DNA from: Eleusine coracana subsp. coracana
Lineage: Eukaryota; Streptophyta; Magnoliopsida; Poales; Poaceae
Direction of reading: 5' to 3'
Length of the DNA stretch: 64,000 nucleotides
NCBI GenBank assembly: GCA_032690845.1
Contig: CM064417.1
Location: forward strand, 39,128,432-39,192,431
Made by a program: the position numbers and the translations under genes. Below are positions 35,305 to 46,530 of the stretch, piece after piece. Numbering within the stretch: the stretch's first letter is position 1; the number at the start of each line of letters is the position of its first letter. The notes below the pieces were generated by a model. That model was not told the DNA's origin. It made no database searches and saw nothing but the letters and a program-made list of their open reading frames with translations.

Positions 35305-35452
35305 GGTGCTAGTAGTAGTGTCTGGTAGCAGTGGCTAGTTGATATTGACTTAGTATTTTGCTTGGTACCAAAAACTTTGGTGCTAGTAGTAGTGTTTGGT
35401 AGCAGTGGCTAGTTGATATTGACTTAGTATTTTGCATGGTACCAAAAACTTT
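35305..35452. repeat. Tandem duplication, 74-bp unit
   Basis: GGTGCTAGTAGTAGTGT at 35305 recurs at 35379 and both copies run through CAGTGGCTAGTTGATATTGA to GGTACCAAAAACTTT. It lies in the 3' part of the Harbinger-like element. Confidence 0.9.
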
Positions 35453-35719
35453 GAATTTGAACTTCACAAAAGTTCTGAACTTGTATGTTTAATGAATTGT
35501 TTGTGAAAACTTGAACCAAGTTTAATGGATTGCTTGTGATAAAATTTGGAGTTTCTATGTGAACTAGGAAGGAGAAAGATGTTTTTTGATTTAGATATAG
35601 GTATGCAGTTTTAGGTACTCTGCTGGAGAGGAGCATAATTTGGTTACCTAAATTTTCTCTCTCTTGTACCTAAAACAAAATTGAGGTATCCAATTTTACC
35701 AACTCTATTGGAGATGCTC

Positions 35720-36404
35720 TTAAGTATATTCTATCATTGTCCAATAAAACTATTGGAGGATCCCTCGAAGGGCACTTCGAGCGGCTATGGAGTCTTGCGT
35801 TGTTCTACACTTCTACTGTACTTGCACCAGTCTGTAGCCGCGCAGGCAGATTCGCGACTTCGCGTTTGCAATTATAGCCATCTGGCCGAGATGAGCAACG
35901 GCACAAGAATGCCACCGGCGAACTCGAACTGAGAGTCGTCGTTGAGTTTTGTTCTAAGGGCAGGGCAACAGCTCGAAGGTCTAAAGCTTGTTGAGGAGAT
36001 TTGTTTGCAACTTGAACGACGCGTTATCATCTTTTACCTTCAGAAGAGTCAAGAGGATACCTGCCTTCTACTTCTGCATTAGATGACCTTATCATAATCC
36101 TGTATTCTTCCTGCTTACTCTGCATCACCTGGGGGAGATTCGCCTTAAACCATCTATTCGCACACGTGGACACCCAGTGAACAATACTACGGTTGAGCCG
36201 AACACAACGAGCTAATACAGCAACGCTGTGCACACGCACTGACGTGTACAACTAGTTGAGAACACGCACATGCAGTATCAGTACGTCACGGCGTGATTGT
36301 TTAATGCATCACAGTATAACATTTTCCGAGTTAATAAAATAATATTCTGTTAGTCTATAAGACGTGCAGCCAAAAATGTCTAGAACATATTGTGCGCATC
36401 ACTA
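35720..36404. other. Gene-free stretch
   Basis: Mixed-composition sequence between the Harbinger-like element and the tRNA. No ORF with recognisable content and no repeat boundary was seen. Confidence 0.4.
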
Positions 36405-36475
36405 GCACCAGTGGTCTAGTGGTAGAATAGTAACCTGCCACGGTACAGACCCGGGTTCGATAACCGGCTGGTGCA
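36405..36475 (+). tRNA. tRNA-Gly(GCC), degenerate, probable pseudogene
   Basis: The 71-nt sequence starts GCACCAGTGGTCTAGTGGTA and ends GGCTGGTGCA. The acceptor arms GCACCAG/CTGGTGC pair fully and the anticodon loop CTGCCAC carries GCC. The anticodon stem GTAAC/GGTAC has one A-G mismatch, where plant tRNA-Gly(GCC) has GTACC. The T stem CCGGG/ACCGG has another mismatch (G-A). A and B boxes are recognisable and a T-rich stretch follows. Two stem mismatches make a decayed copy more likely than a working gene. Confidence 0.75.
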
Positions 36476-36932
36476 ATTTGTTTATTTTTTGCTATAGCTT
36501 ACTTTCCTTGTTTAAAGAGGATGACGTGATATTTCAGAGAAAAAAAACTCTATCAAAGGAATGTGTATAATTTTGATAAACAATTTTTATCTATAGAGAT
36601 TTAGTTTTGTCCTCTCTCAATTGACAATGTGTAGTTGTCGGTGTTTAGATTGTCGACTAGTAGAATTTGTTCATGAGGATGCGCGTTTCAAATTCGGTGA
36701 TGACTATGCAAGAGGACACGGGGATTATACTGGTTTGGAGAAGCCCCCTATGTCTAATTTTTGGGTTCGCTCGTGTTACTTACACCGGGGTGTACAAAGG
36801 TGGTGAGAGAGGAGTGGACTCCAAGTCTCGGTGCGTGCGTCTGAGTGTCTGTGTGGGATTGATCTTTTTCCTGTCTCCTTGAGGAAGAAGAAGGCCTCCC
36901 CTTTTATATTTCAAGGGGTCGGGCCCGCTTTA

Positions 36933-36939
<7 letters not shown>

Positions 36940-36964
<25 letters not shown>
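36940..36964. repeat. (GA)n microsatellite
   Basis: About 12 GA repeats inside the LTR of the Gypsy-like element. Confidence 0.9.
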
Positions 36965-36968
<4 letters not shown>

Positions 36969-38139
36969 GATGTCTGTATGTGCTATCCTTACTACGTTGA
37001 GTCGGAGAAGGTCCGGCATCGGTCGATGGTGCGGTCTTCTATCTCGTGGGTCCTGCCGTCTTGATTACTGCGTAAGGTGGCACTGTGTCCTAGTGTGCTC
37101 CCGTTTTCGTCGTTGGATTGAGCCTTCTTGTCCCTGTAGAAGGTCTGTTCCGCCGAATGCGGGTGGCGCAGCGTGGGTAGCGTCACGTCGTTCAGGCGAA
37201 GTTCGATCCGCCTGTCCATCAGGTTGTCCTACATCATCACTATTGGGGGTGTCATCGAGCGAGAGCAGCATGGAGTGCCTTGTCACGCCAGCCTTCGTCA
37301 GCGGACGCTGGCGATGATGAGAGGAGCAGGTGTTCAGAGAGATTTGACCCCTTGATACTGTGGAAGCACGCTCTGTATAACATTCAAGGCAGGGCGGTTG
37401 GCGGTTGTTGACCGCCGCCTCGCTTGACCCCCTCACCGAGGGTCGATATATCGGGTTGTGCATGTCCGGGCTTTCTAGAGTTGGAATCTGTCCCGTCTCG
37501 TCAGGGCAATTGAGTTCCTACTCCCCGCCCTTTCCGCCTGAATGGCGGTTCGTCAGGTTGTCCCGTCATAGGGGCGGGGCCCACTCAGTGAGAGTTGGCA
37601 GGAGCAGGGCTTCATCAATGATTATGGGCCCCACTCATCGATGTCATGGTTATGGCAACGGTGAATCAATCGTCCTTATCTGGAGGTGATCGGACAGGGC
37701 AAATGGCAGGGTTGTCAATTCAACGGAGCAAGTCGTGTTCGGGCCCCTACGGAAAGGCTGGTACCGCCTTAACCCCTCGGGGAGGTCGAGCGAGACGCAG
37801 CTGGCTCTCGACCCTCGGTGGGTCGAGCGGGGCATGACTGACTTTCGAACCCCGGAGGGTCGAGCGGGCCGGGGGTAGCACGGTCTCCGCTCCCAAGACT
37901 CGGTCGGCATAGAGATTCCCTTCGCGGGGGCCACGCTGATGCCGCCTCAGCGGTGTTTTGGTGGACCTATTGTCTTAGGTATCAACAGGCCTCTAAGTGG
38001 CGCCACATGGCACCTCCAGTTTCTACCCCCGACAGTATCCCCCAAGCCCCCGAGCGAGTAGGAGAGTCATTCGAGGGATCTTAATGCCAATGCCAGCGGA
38101 CAACACGAAGTTACTTCTCATTTGTCCGACTTCCGAAAG

Positions 38140-38335
38140 AGATGCGTGCGAGCGCACCCGATGGGTGTAGCCCCCGAGCCAAAGGGCGAGTTTGGAGAAA
38201 CTCGCGGTTTGGCTTGATTCGATATGAGAAGGTTAACTTGCTCTTTGAGCGGGGTGCACGCGAGCGCTCCCATCGGGTGTAGCCCCCGAGCTAGAGGGTG
38301 AGTTTGGGTAAACTCGCGTTTTGGCTTCATTCAAT
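38140..38335. repeat. Tandem repeat in the leader, about 112-bp unit
   Basis: The phrase GGGTGTAGCCCCCGAG followed by a GAGTTTGG...AACTCGCG stretch occurs twice, about 112 bp apart, with GCGAGCGC-CCC upstream of each. Confidence 0.7.
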
Positions 38336-40649
38336 TTTAGGACGGTCACGGGAACACTGTCGCCCCCGATTCCTCGGGTTCCGTTACACGGGTGGGCCAA
38401 GCGGCCCCGGGTGCCGTAGTGAGGCCTGTGATGGGACCCGTCATGGGGGCTTCATTCGATGCACTCCCGTGATGGGGCGAATCTCCTTTTCCTCAAAAGG
38501 CGAGGTACAACGCTGCCAGGTCGGTGGGTTTTTGTCTCCTCTTGGCATGTGAGGCGCAAGAGCATCTCTCTATCGGACCGGGCACCGGCATACCGCGTGC
38601 CAGGAAGGATCCAAGGCCTCCTTATCCCTGCTCACGCCAAAGCCTCTTTTCCTCCTAGATTCGGTTACATCCCTAAGTTAGTGCCACTCGGTGAGCTCCT
38701 TGCGGAGCGTCCCGGCGCCGGCATGGCCGCCCGAAGTGGGTGCCTGTCAGGCGATGGGGACGAGAGCGAGGGCGAGGATGATGACTTGAAGTGGCGTGGC
38801 CTGGTGCTCCCCGTTGGCGGCCGTCATGGCGGAGCGGGGAGCGATCTGATGTTTCATGAAGATGCTGCTGCTGTCGTCGTCATGCGCGGCGATGACGGCT
38901 GGCTAGGGGATCCAATTCCTACAATCTCTACCGCTTGCTGATGCTCGGTGAGAAGTAAGGGGCTCTCTTATGGAAGGCCTAGATGGTTTCTCAGCCGCTC
39001 CCCTGTACGCCTTAGATGGCGTCAGTAAGGACAGGGGCAGGAAGAGGTGCCGCACCGGCCCTTTTGTTCCTGTGGGGACCCATGATCAGCAGCATTCACA
39101 TCCCCAGGGTGCGAATAATCTACTAGTTTCATTGGCCGGAGGAAAAGTACGTCCTCATGCGAGGGCATATTTCTCACGACAACGAAGCATTACAACTGCT
39201 TCACCCCGCATGTGCCCGTCGAGGTGCGAGTATCGACTCTTATTGTAGTGTGCTAGTGTTGTTGATTTTTATTTTTCTCTTTCTTGTACTTTGCAAATTG
39301 TAAACATTTGTTTGTAAGAGATTTTTGTATGAATTGACCCTGAGCGACATGTATCAATAAAGAGACTTGTCATGCAATCCCGTTGTTGGATTTCCATTGG
39401 TGATGCCGGTCCTCGAGTCCCTGCTCAACGCAGTTGGACTAGTCGAGCGACCATTTCGGCTTTGTCATGTTCTCCTTCCGCGCCTCGTTCGTGAGGCGGA
39501 GGATAGAGCCGGGCTGCGTTTTCACCTAGATGGTTGAAACTCGGTGGTCACTGAGCTGCTGTCGGGTTTGTTCGAGTGAAGCCCCCGGTTCCCTGTCAAC
39601 GGGGTCCCAACGAACCAGCTGGTGGTTGGCTTCATAAACCCATCTTTCCGACCCGATTGGTTAGCACGACCGTTCGATGGGTCGCGATGGCTAGCTGCCT
39701 CTCTCCGGGGAGATACCAATAAACAGGTTAGAACAAGACTCAAACGCAACTACGTGATGCCCTCGACCCTTGGGGGGTTAGGGTGTTGGCCGCTAGGTGT
39801 GCCCATCGCTCTTATTTTGCGCACTGGGCGGTTGTCAAACCCTTTCGTGGGGCCAGCCTTAGAACCCCGGTGCTATTAGGCCATCAAGGCAGTCTGTAGC
39901 CTCTTATCCAATCTTACATGAGCTCAGCAATCTTGATCCAGATCGATTGAGTCGTGGTTCATCACGCCATTGCTTGGGTCGACGTCGTCCAGACCCGGCA
40001 GGGTCGATCGAGTCGTTGCTGCAGAACAGGGTCAGTTGAGATCTGCCTTGATCACCTCGCTCCCTTCTTGAGAACATAGGGGTTTTTTAGGAGGATTTGG
40101 GGCGTGAAAAATGGAGTGTCCCGAGTGGATGGGCCTACTCCCTCAAATTCGGAAGAGACAAGAGCAGGCGCGGGGCTTTGACTGGTTTTGAACCGCCTTC
40201 CCACTGGTTGAGATGAGGGTGGCATATTTACCTTGCACGCGCGTCATGGTGGTGCCGGGTAACTGCTGCGTCGCCTTGCCTCCCGCAACGTGGCGATCAT
40301 GGGTGCGCTTTCTTCGCCCGAATGATGAGGGTCATGGGGGCACAAAGTTAAGGCGCCGTTGAGTGGAGCCGAAGCTGGAGAGTCATGGGAGAGATGGAGA
40401 GAACAGGGGCTACGTGGCGGAATTTGAGCCGCGGATTACGCGGTGAGGAGTTAAGCTCCTTACCTCGGGCAAGTCATGGCTGGGCCCCATAGTCAAGTCG
40501 GAGCATGGGTCTTCAGAGCACTCTACCCATTTAAGTCCGATTCGGATTGCTTCTCCCCTTCCTTTTTCTCTAGCCCCCCACCTTCTTGCCTACGATGTTG
40601 CTTAGTGATTGCTGCTATTCTTCTTCATCGTGGTTGCTCTTCTGTCGTC

Positions 40650-41460
40650 ATGTCTGTGTTTACTCATTCCCTGGTGAATCAGAGGGAGTTGGAGGGACTC
40701 GTTTGCTCTGGGCTCCTGGTCCCTCTCACCGGAGCGAGGGAGTGGCTGGTGCCGGGAGATGAAGTTCGGCCGGATCCTCCTCGGGGCTACGTGGTGTCAT
40801 TCGTGCCTTTTCATGAGCATGGGCTCAGGCGTCCGATGCACGACTTCCTCCGCACGCTGCACTTCCATTATCATGCGGAGCTGCAACATCTGAATCCCAA
40901 TGTGATTCAGCACATCTCGACCTTCGTGGCCGTGTGTAAGGGATTCCTTGGGATCGCACCCAACTTTGACTTGTGGTGCCACTTCTTCCTCACGACCTGC
41001 ATTCGGCGCAACATTGGGGGCGAGACCTTCTCCTGCACCATCGGATGCATAGGCATCTGACTTTGCAGGGAGCGCACAGCAGAGTACATCCTAATGCCCA
41101 CTCCGACCAACCACTCGGAGTGGCACAAGAGGTGGTTCTACCTGCGCAACGACGAGATCCACCCCCTCCCTGATTATACTTGTCGGGACATCCCTGAGGC
41201 CAGGCAGAGCTGGCATTAGGGAAAGGGAAGTGCATGAAGAGATGGATCAAGGACGCCCTCGATGCGATTGCCCACCTCAAGCAGCGTGGTCTCGACAGTG
41301 CCAGGGTCATCAGGTGGTACCATGAGCAGCGTGGTCTCTTTGTTCCTCGTCGAGGACAGTGGTCGCATCGTGCCGGACAACATGATGGCTGAGGACCTGC
41401 TGCCCGACGACGAGGTCGCGAAGCTGGTGAGGGTGGCGTTAGGGGCCAACGCCCAGGCCT
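40650..41460 (+). pseudogene. Transposase_28-type (putative gypsy-type) ORF, broken
   Basis: From ATG 40650 the frame reads MSVFTHSLVNQRELEGLVCS, followed by the family blocks PPRGYVVSFVPFHEHGLRRP, HYHAELQHLNPNVIQH and AVCKGFLGIAPNFDLW. TGA at 41058 ends it, but the same frame continues with RTAEYILMPTPTNHSEW, WFYLRNDEIHPLPDY and EARQSWH before TAG at 41217. It then continues with DALDAIAHLKQRGLDSARVI. This is the PF04195 domain, found in grass Gypsy-type (often non-autonomous) elements, whose function is unknown to me. At least three premature stops make this copy inactive. Confidence 0.7.
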
Positions 41461-41931
41461 GACCCGTCCCAAATGGGCCGGTGATGCACCCGGACCCTCG
41501 GGTGGTCGACGTGGTAAGGAATCTTGCCTCTCAGTTGCTTTTCCTTGCTCTTTGCTTTTTCCATCATGATAGCGATCATTCTTACCACTACATTCTATTT
41601 TTAGTCTCAGTGGACGTGCTTTATCCAGACCCCTACCCTTCGGCTATCGGAGGGAGAGGCACAGCAGGCCGCCAACCACTTCAGGGAGGTGGAGCGGCGG
41701 GATGCTAAGCGGCAGATGAGGAAGAAGAAGGATGCCAACCTCCTGGCGAGGCAAGGGAAGAAGAGAGATCACAGCGATGACAGGCGGTGAAGGAGCAGAA
41801 GGAATGAAGGGGGAGAACTCGGACACCTTGTCGACCGAGTCGACGGAGGAGGAGGAGGAAGATGAGGACGGCGACACATCCAACGATGGGGAAGCCGTCA
41901 GCAGGTATGAGGACTTTGTAGGCGCTGCCGG

Positions 41932-41944
41932 TGATGATGATGAC

Positions 41945-41994
<50 letters not shown>

Positions 41995-42017
41995 CGACGA
42001 CGACGATGATGACGACG
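41932..42017 (+). repeat. (GAT/GAC)n tract encoding poly-Asp
   Basis: About 28 consecutive GAT or GAC codons within an acidic stretch (41732-42073 reading frame). It is probably the expanded acidic linker of the Gypsy-like element's ORF. Confidence 0.9.
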
Positions 42018-42733
42018 AACTCGGCGGCGACCCTGGGTTGGCCGTCGGGCTTGGCTACGTGCTGTTCGCGTGACCAACCCTAGGAATGGGGTCATCACTA
42101 ATTTCGGTGCCATCGACCCGGTCGGAGGTCCCCGTGGGCCCTCCTCTAGTCAAAGAGGTGGCGTTGAAGCAAGGGGGTTCAGCGGAGGGCCCTTGTTCGC
42201 CGATGCCTATGGAGATCACGACTGACGTGCGAGTTCCGCGGGACGAGTCATCAGTCGATGAGACCGGCCATGAAGGTGGTGGCAGTGGGGAGTGGAGGAG
42301 CCCCGAGCGACGAGGCCGAGCGACGCGGATGAATAGGCGATTGAGCCACCAAGGTCCGTAGGGGATGTTGCACCATCGCGGACTGGGGTCCCTCTAGCCA
42401 GCATCAAGACCGGGGCACCACCTTCTATGATGGCCACGGAGAAGCAGATGTGCTACATGACAGGGAGCAGCGACGCGCCGAGTGAGAAGCGATAGACCGG
42501 CGGCCCGAAACCCCGTTAACCATGCGACCTCGAGCGGGCGAGGGGTCGTGCCTCTGACGGAGGCCGAGCATGCACTCGTCGTGGAGGAGCTCGATAGGAT
42601 GAAGAGTCCGTGCAATCCTGTCGGGCTTTAGGTCCTTGCCACATGCCGGGCACTGAAGTTTGAGTGCGAGGCCTCGTACATCATCAGCCTGCGGGCCTTG
42701 GCTACCGCTCGTCAGGAGTTGGAGGAGGAGCGC

Positions 42734-44416
42734 TATAAGCTTCATGACCATGGATGATTGGATCTCCAAGGTATGAATGTTTTGGTGATAGATGACAACT
42801 ATGATATTGTGGGCTAATATCTGTTGAGGTACAGAACTATTGTCTATGCAGATATCATCTCTAAACTCTATCACAAATCATATGGATGACGGTTGCCTTG
42901 GCGATGGATGACAATGACCACAAGCATGGAGGCTTGTGAGCTTGATGGAGTCCAAGAGTTGATGAAGATGGATCAAAGCTAAAGACAAGCTATGGAGCAA
43001 GTGTTGGGAACACTTGTCTAGTTGTTAGGGCTTTGAGTCCATAGGAAAAACCGGACTATCAAGGGGTCTAGGTCATGTCTCTTAGGTCACACTAGTTGGT
43101 GATATGCATGGATGCTTAGTGAAATCACAGGCACTAGGTGACAGTGGAGAAGCCAAGGAGCTGTTCAGAGAAGTCAGGAAACAAAGTCAAGCGAGGACGA
43201 GGAGTTTCAGCTTCTGGACGAAGTGACCGGACAAAGGGGTCAGTGGAGACTGGACTGTACGGTCACTAAGTGGACAGAGAGCAGTTTGCAAGGAATTTAT
43301 CTGTGCAAGAATCAATAGTGACCGGATGGTCTGGTCAGCAGACCAGACGGTCCGGTCTGTATGAAGACGCGCCAAGACAGAGAGGACGCAAATTGGGAGG
43401 TCTCTGGAATGGAGAGAGAAAGTCTGACCAGATGGTTCGGTTAGCTGACTGGACAGTCCGGTCAGTACAAAGATCAGCAGTGGGCAGAGCCATTGGAGCA
43501 GGATCCATAGTGACCGGATGGTCCGGTAAGGCAGTGACCAGACAGTCCGGTCAGTTGGCCCAGAAAGCTAATTTCATGGAGCAACAGCTAGTTGGAGGTT
43601 AGAAGCCTATATAACTTCGTTGTTGGGGTCTTGGAGACCACTCTTGGCCAGTGGAATTGCTTGGAGCATTTGGTGAGAGCCAAGAGGCAAAAAGGAGAGC
43701 AATAGGAGGAGATATTGCATATCTTGAGTGTGCTAGTGAGAGTAACTTGAGCATTGATGCACATCTAAGGCTAGGATGTCCTTGAGGGTGTGATCCAGGT
43801 TATTAATCTTGGTCTATGGTGAGACCTAGACTAGTTAGGTGTCGGTGATCGAGCCTATCATGATTGGTTGTGAAGGTCATGACACGTTTGTACATGGTTT
43901 GAGCCCGCCGGTGAAAGGGGCATCGCTAGTCAGCGCCCGTGTTGGCTCGGGGAGTCCGGCAAGTTCTCGAGGGAGGCGAGCTTATGCCTTGGTGGCAGCG
44001 GTGACACGCACTATGTCTTCACTCCGGGAGTGATTGCGGACTCATGGGCGAGAACTCCATATTGGTGGCGGGAGGGACCGAGACTCCAATGGGAGTGGTC
44101 CAACGAGGATTAGGGGAAGTCACCATCCTTTCGAGACCTCGGAAAAAAAATCATGAGCATTCCTTGACCCCCTCTTTACTATTCTGCAATTATGTGCTCT
44201 AGTAACTAGGTTGAATTGTGGCTTGCATTGGCTAGTGTGTTTGGCTTTCGCGCTTGCTATCATATTGAACACTAGCATGTATAGGGTCTTGTCCTACTAG
44301 AATTGTTCGGTTGCATTGATTGCTAGGTTCTAGTAGTGTAGATTGAAGTATTCGGATTCGTGGTCGGCTTATCGATTCAACCCACCCCCCCTCTCGGTAC
44401 GCCTTCAGTCCTTACA
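42734..44416 (+). repeat. Left LTR of the SIRE-like element
   Basis: It begins TATAAGCTTCATGACCAT, matching TGTAAGCTTCATGACCAT at 61460, and ends CAGTCCTTACA just before the primer-binding site. It contains several GACCGG...CCGGTC words (about 43224-43555). The first about 660 bp align with 61460-62140. Confidence 0.88.
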
Positions 44417-44418
44417 AG

Positions 44419-44431
44419 TGGTATTAGATCC
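44419..44431 (+). other. Primer-binding site (initiator tRNA-Met type)
   Basis: TGGTATTAGATCC lies 2 bp after the LTR end and matches the TGGTATCAGAGC consensus at 9 of 12 positions. Confidence 0.75.
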
Positions 44432-44469
44432 AAGTGCTCATCTTTGAGGCTTCACAGCCTTGAGTAAGG

Positions 44470-46490
44470 ATGTCGAGACAGGTTGGGAGTATTCCCATAT
44501 TCGATAGGGAGGACTACTGGTATTGGAAGGCTCGTATGCAAGCTTACTTGGAGTCCCTGGATCCAGAGATATGGATGGTGACACATGAGTCTGATGCGAA
44601 TGTTAACATGCTTGAACCTGATTTCATTAAGAACAATGCTAAGGCCAAGAATGCTTTATTTGCTTGCATATCTAAGGATGTTTTTGCTAGATTGGATGCA
44701 AGTTCGACATCACATGGCATCTGGACTGAGATTCAGGTTCTCCATGAGGGTACCAGTGATGTCAAAGAGGAAAGATACTATATGCTAAAGAATAAGTATG
44801 ATAACTTCACTAGAGTGTCACATGAGAGAGCTAACACTGTTTATTTGTGCTTTCATGTACTACTGGAGGAGATCAATGCTCTTGGGGATGACTTCAAGTT
44901 TAAGCCTGTCGAGGTGATAAGAAGATCCTTGAGGCTATTCAAAGACCCCAAGTATAAGTCCTTCATCACCTTCACCTTGCAAGGTGACCTCAAGACAAAG
45001 ACCATGAAGGATGTACTTGGCAAGATCACTGCCTTCGAGAGCTACCAGCTGGGTTTGGATGATCCTCAACCATCCAACCTTGCTCTTCAAGCTGAGAAGC
45101 AAGAGCCTATCAAGAGCAAGAAGAGCAAGAAGAAGGCAATAATTGAAGAAGAAGAAGATGATGATGATGATGACTTGAGTGAGGACTTGGCTCTTCTCAT
45201 GAAGAAAATGAGGACCTTCAAGAACAAGTTTTCCTCCAAGTCTAGGGGCAAGTGCTTTAATTGTGGCTCAAAGAATCTCTTTGTATGAGAGTGCCCAAAG
45301 CCCAAGAAAGAAGGTCTTAAGTCCCAAGAGTCTAGTGATGAAGAAGAAGAAGATGAAGACCCTAAAGCCAAGCAAAGGAAGAAGAGGTACTTCAACAAGG
45401 ACAAGAGCAAAGTCAAAGGCAAAGCTCAAGACTATAATAAAAGATTCTCATGTAAGGCCCTTATTGGGGAGTGGACAAGTGATAACTCAAGTGATGAGTC
45501 CTCTTCCTCAAGTGATGAAGAAGTGGCCAACCTAGCCATGATCAAGACCACATCACCACGAGCTCTTCCTCCACCGCGCACATGCCTCATGGCCGCGAGC
45601 CAAATTAGGGAGAGTGAGGATGAGAGCAGTGACGACAGTGATGATGAGGAGCTCTTCTGCGCCGAGCTTTGGAGCATGCTTGAGCAAGCCCACGACATCG
45701 CTGTCAAGAAATCAAAAATATTGGATGTGGTAAGAAAAGAGTGTAAGTTGGCTAAGGACCATATTGGTGAGCTTGAGAGTGAGCTCAAGGACCTTGTTAC
45801 ATCTCATGAGGCCCTAAACAAGAGTTATGACAAACTCAAGGGTGATCATGTAGAGTTACGTGAGAAGTACGAGGCCCTTGAACTTACTTTTGAGGCCATC
45901 AATGTTGATAACCTTGCCTTTCCCTCCTCTAGTTCATCAAGAGTGATGTTTCTACTATGTGTGATGAACTAACCACCTCGGTCAAGGTTTCTTCTCTTGA
46001 GCCATTTGTTTTGGACGAATATCACAAGCTCAAGGAAGAGAGGAAGATGGTGATGGATGGCTTCAAGAGGCTCACACGTGGTAGAGCCATCCACAATGAG
46101 ATTCTTGGTAGAAACCTTGTGAACAATGTGTCTCACCGGGGACTTGGCTCATATCCCACCACCATCGACATCATCGAGACGAGTGACTCCATCCCCGCAT
46201 GGATCAAGCCCCTACTCGCCGACGACTACTATTGTGAGAGGTGTTGCAAGGATGGGCACACCATCAAGGATTGTCCTATGGTGAGAAGTTCCATTGTTTT
46301 GCCTAACGCTAACTTGTTCCATGAGAACACACATTTCAAGCTTTTTAGGAACAAGGATGGCAAGATGAATGCAAAGGCTTTGGGACCACCAAACAAGAAG
46401 AGAAAGGTCAAGAGCATATGGGTGCCTAAGTGCTTTGTTGATCTTGACAGGTCAATGAAGTACAAGTGGGTGCCCAAGAACAAGACCTAG
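44470..46490 (+). pseudogene. gag of the SIRE-like element, broken by one nonsense change and one frameshift
   Basis: From ATG 44470 it encodes a UBN2/DUF4219-type gag: FDREDYWYWKARMQAYLESL, EGTSDVKEERYYMLKNKYDN, and HVLLEEINALGDDFK. An acidic stretch follows, then a first knuckle CFNCGSKNLF that ends in TGA at 45286. The 1-kb copy has CGA there, a CpG-type change, and also keeps the knuckle His (SHF rather than NLF). The frame goes on through a coiled-coil region (ELWSMLEQAHDIAVKKSKIL) to a 1-bp deletion near 45940, after which frame 3 continues to TAG at 46488. A second CX2CX4HX4C knuckle (CERCCKDGHTIKDC) lies at 46233-46274. The protein would end WVPKNKT. It would form the particle of the element and bind its RNA. 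Confidence 0.85.
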
Positions 46491-46530
46491 AAGATGATGG
46501 TGGTGGTGGACTGGAAGCTTACTTGAAGAT

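Larger units (their letters stand above)
33085..35719 (+). mobile_element. PIF/Harbinger-like non-autonomous element, about 2.6 kb
   Basis: The left end GAGCATCTCCAAAAGTGTTA and the reverse complement of the right end, GAGCATCTCCAATAGAGTTG, match at the outer 12 bp, with patchy similarity for about 80 bp inward. GAGCATCTCCAA-type ends are common for Harbinger-like elements of grasses. The interior encodes a NAM-associated-domain protein of the ORF1 type but no DDE transposase. A three-base TWA duplication is not visible. Confidence 0.6.
36636..42733 (+). mobile_element. Gypsy-like LTR element with Transposase_28-type ORF, 5' part, interrupted at 42734
   Basis: The element begins TGTCGG at 36636. 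A matching CCGACA at 38029-38034 is the best candidate LTR end (about 1.4 kb). An alternative is TATCAACA at about 37987, followed by a TGGCGCC-like primer site. The internal leader (38.1-40.5 kb) repeats TAGCCCCCGAG and AACTCGCG phrases. An ORF of the putative gypsy-type transposase family (PF04195) starts at 40650. A (GAT)n acidic stretch follows, then frames broken by stops. The SIRE-like element interrupts it at 42734, and the rest lies beyond the window. No gag, RT or integrase is seen in this part. Confidence 0.65.

Noticed and set aside
38146..38335. Possible CRISPR-like or satellite array
   Set aside because: Only two units, imperfect, inside a retroelement leader; no spacers.
41898..42113. 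Poly-His minus-strand ORF
   Set aside because: Reverse complement of the (GAT)n Asp tract.
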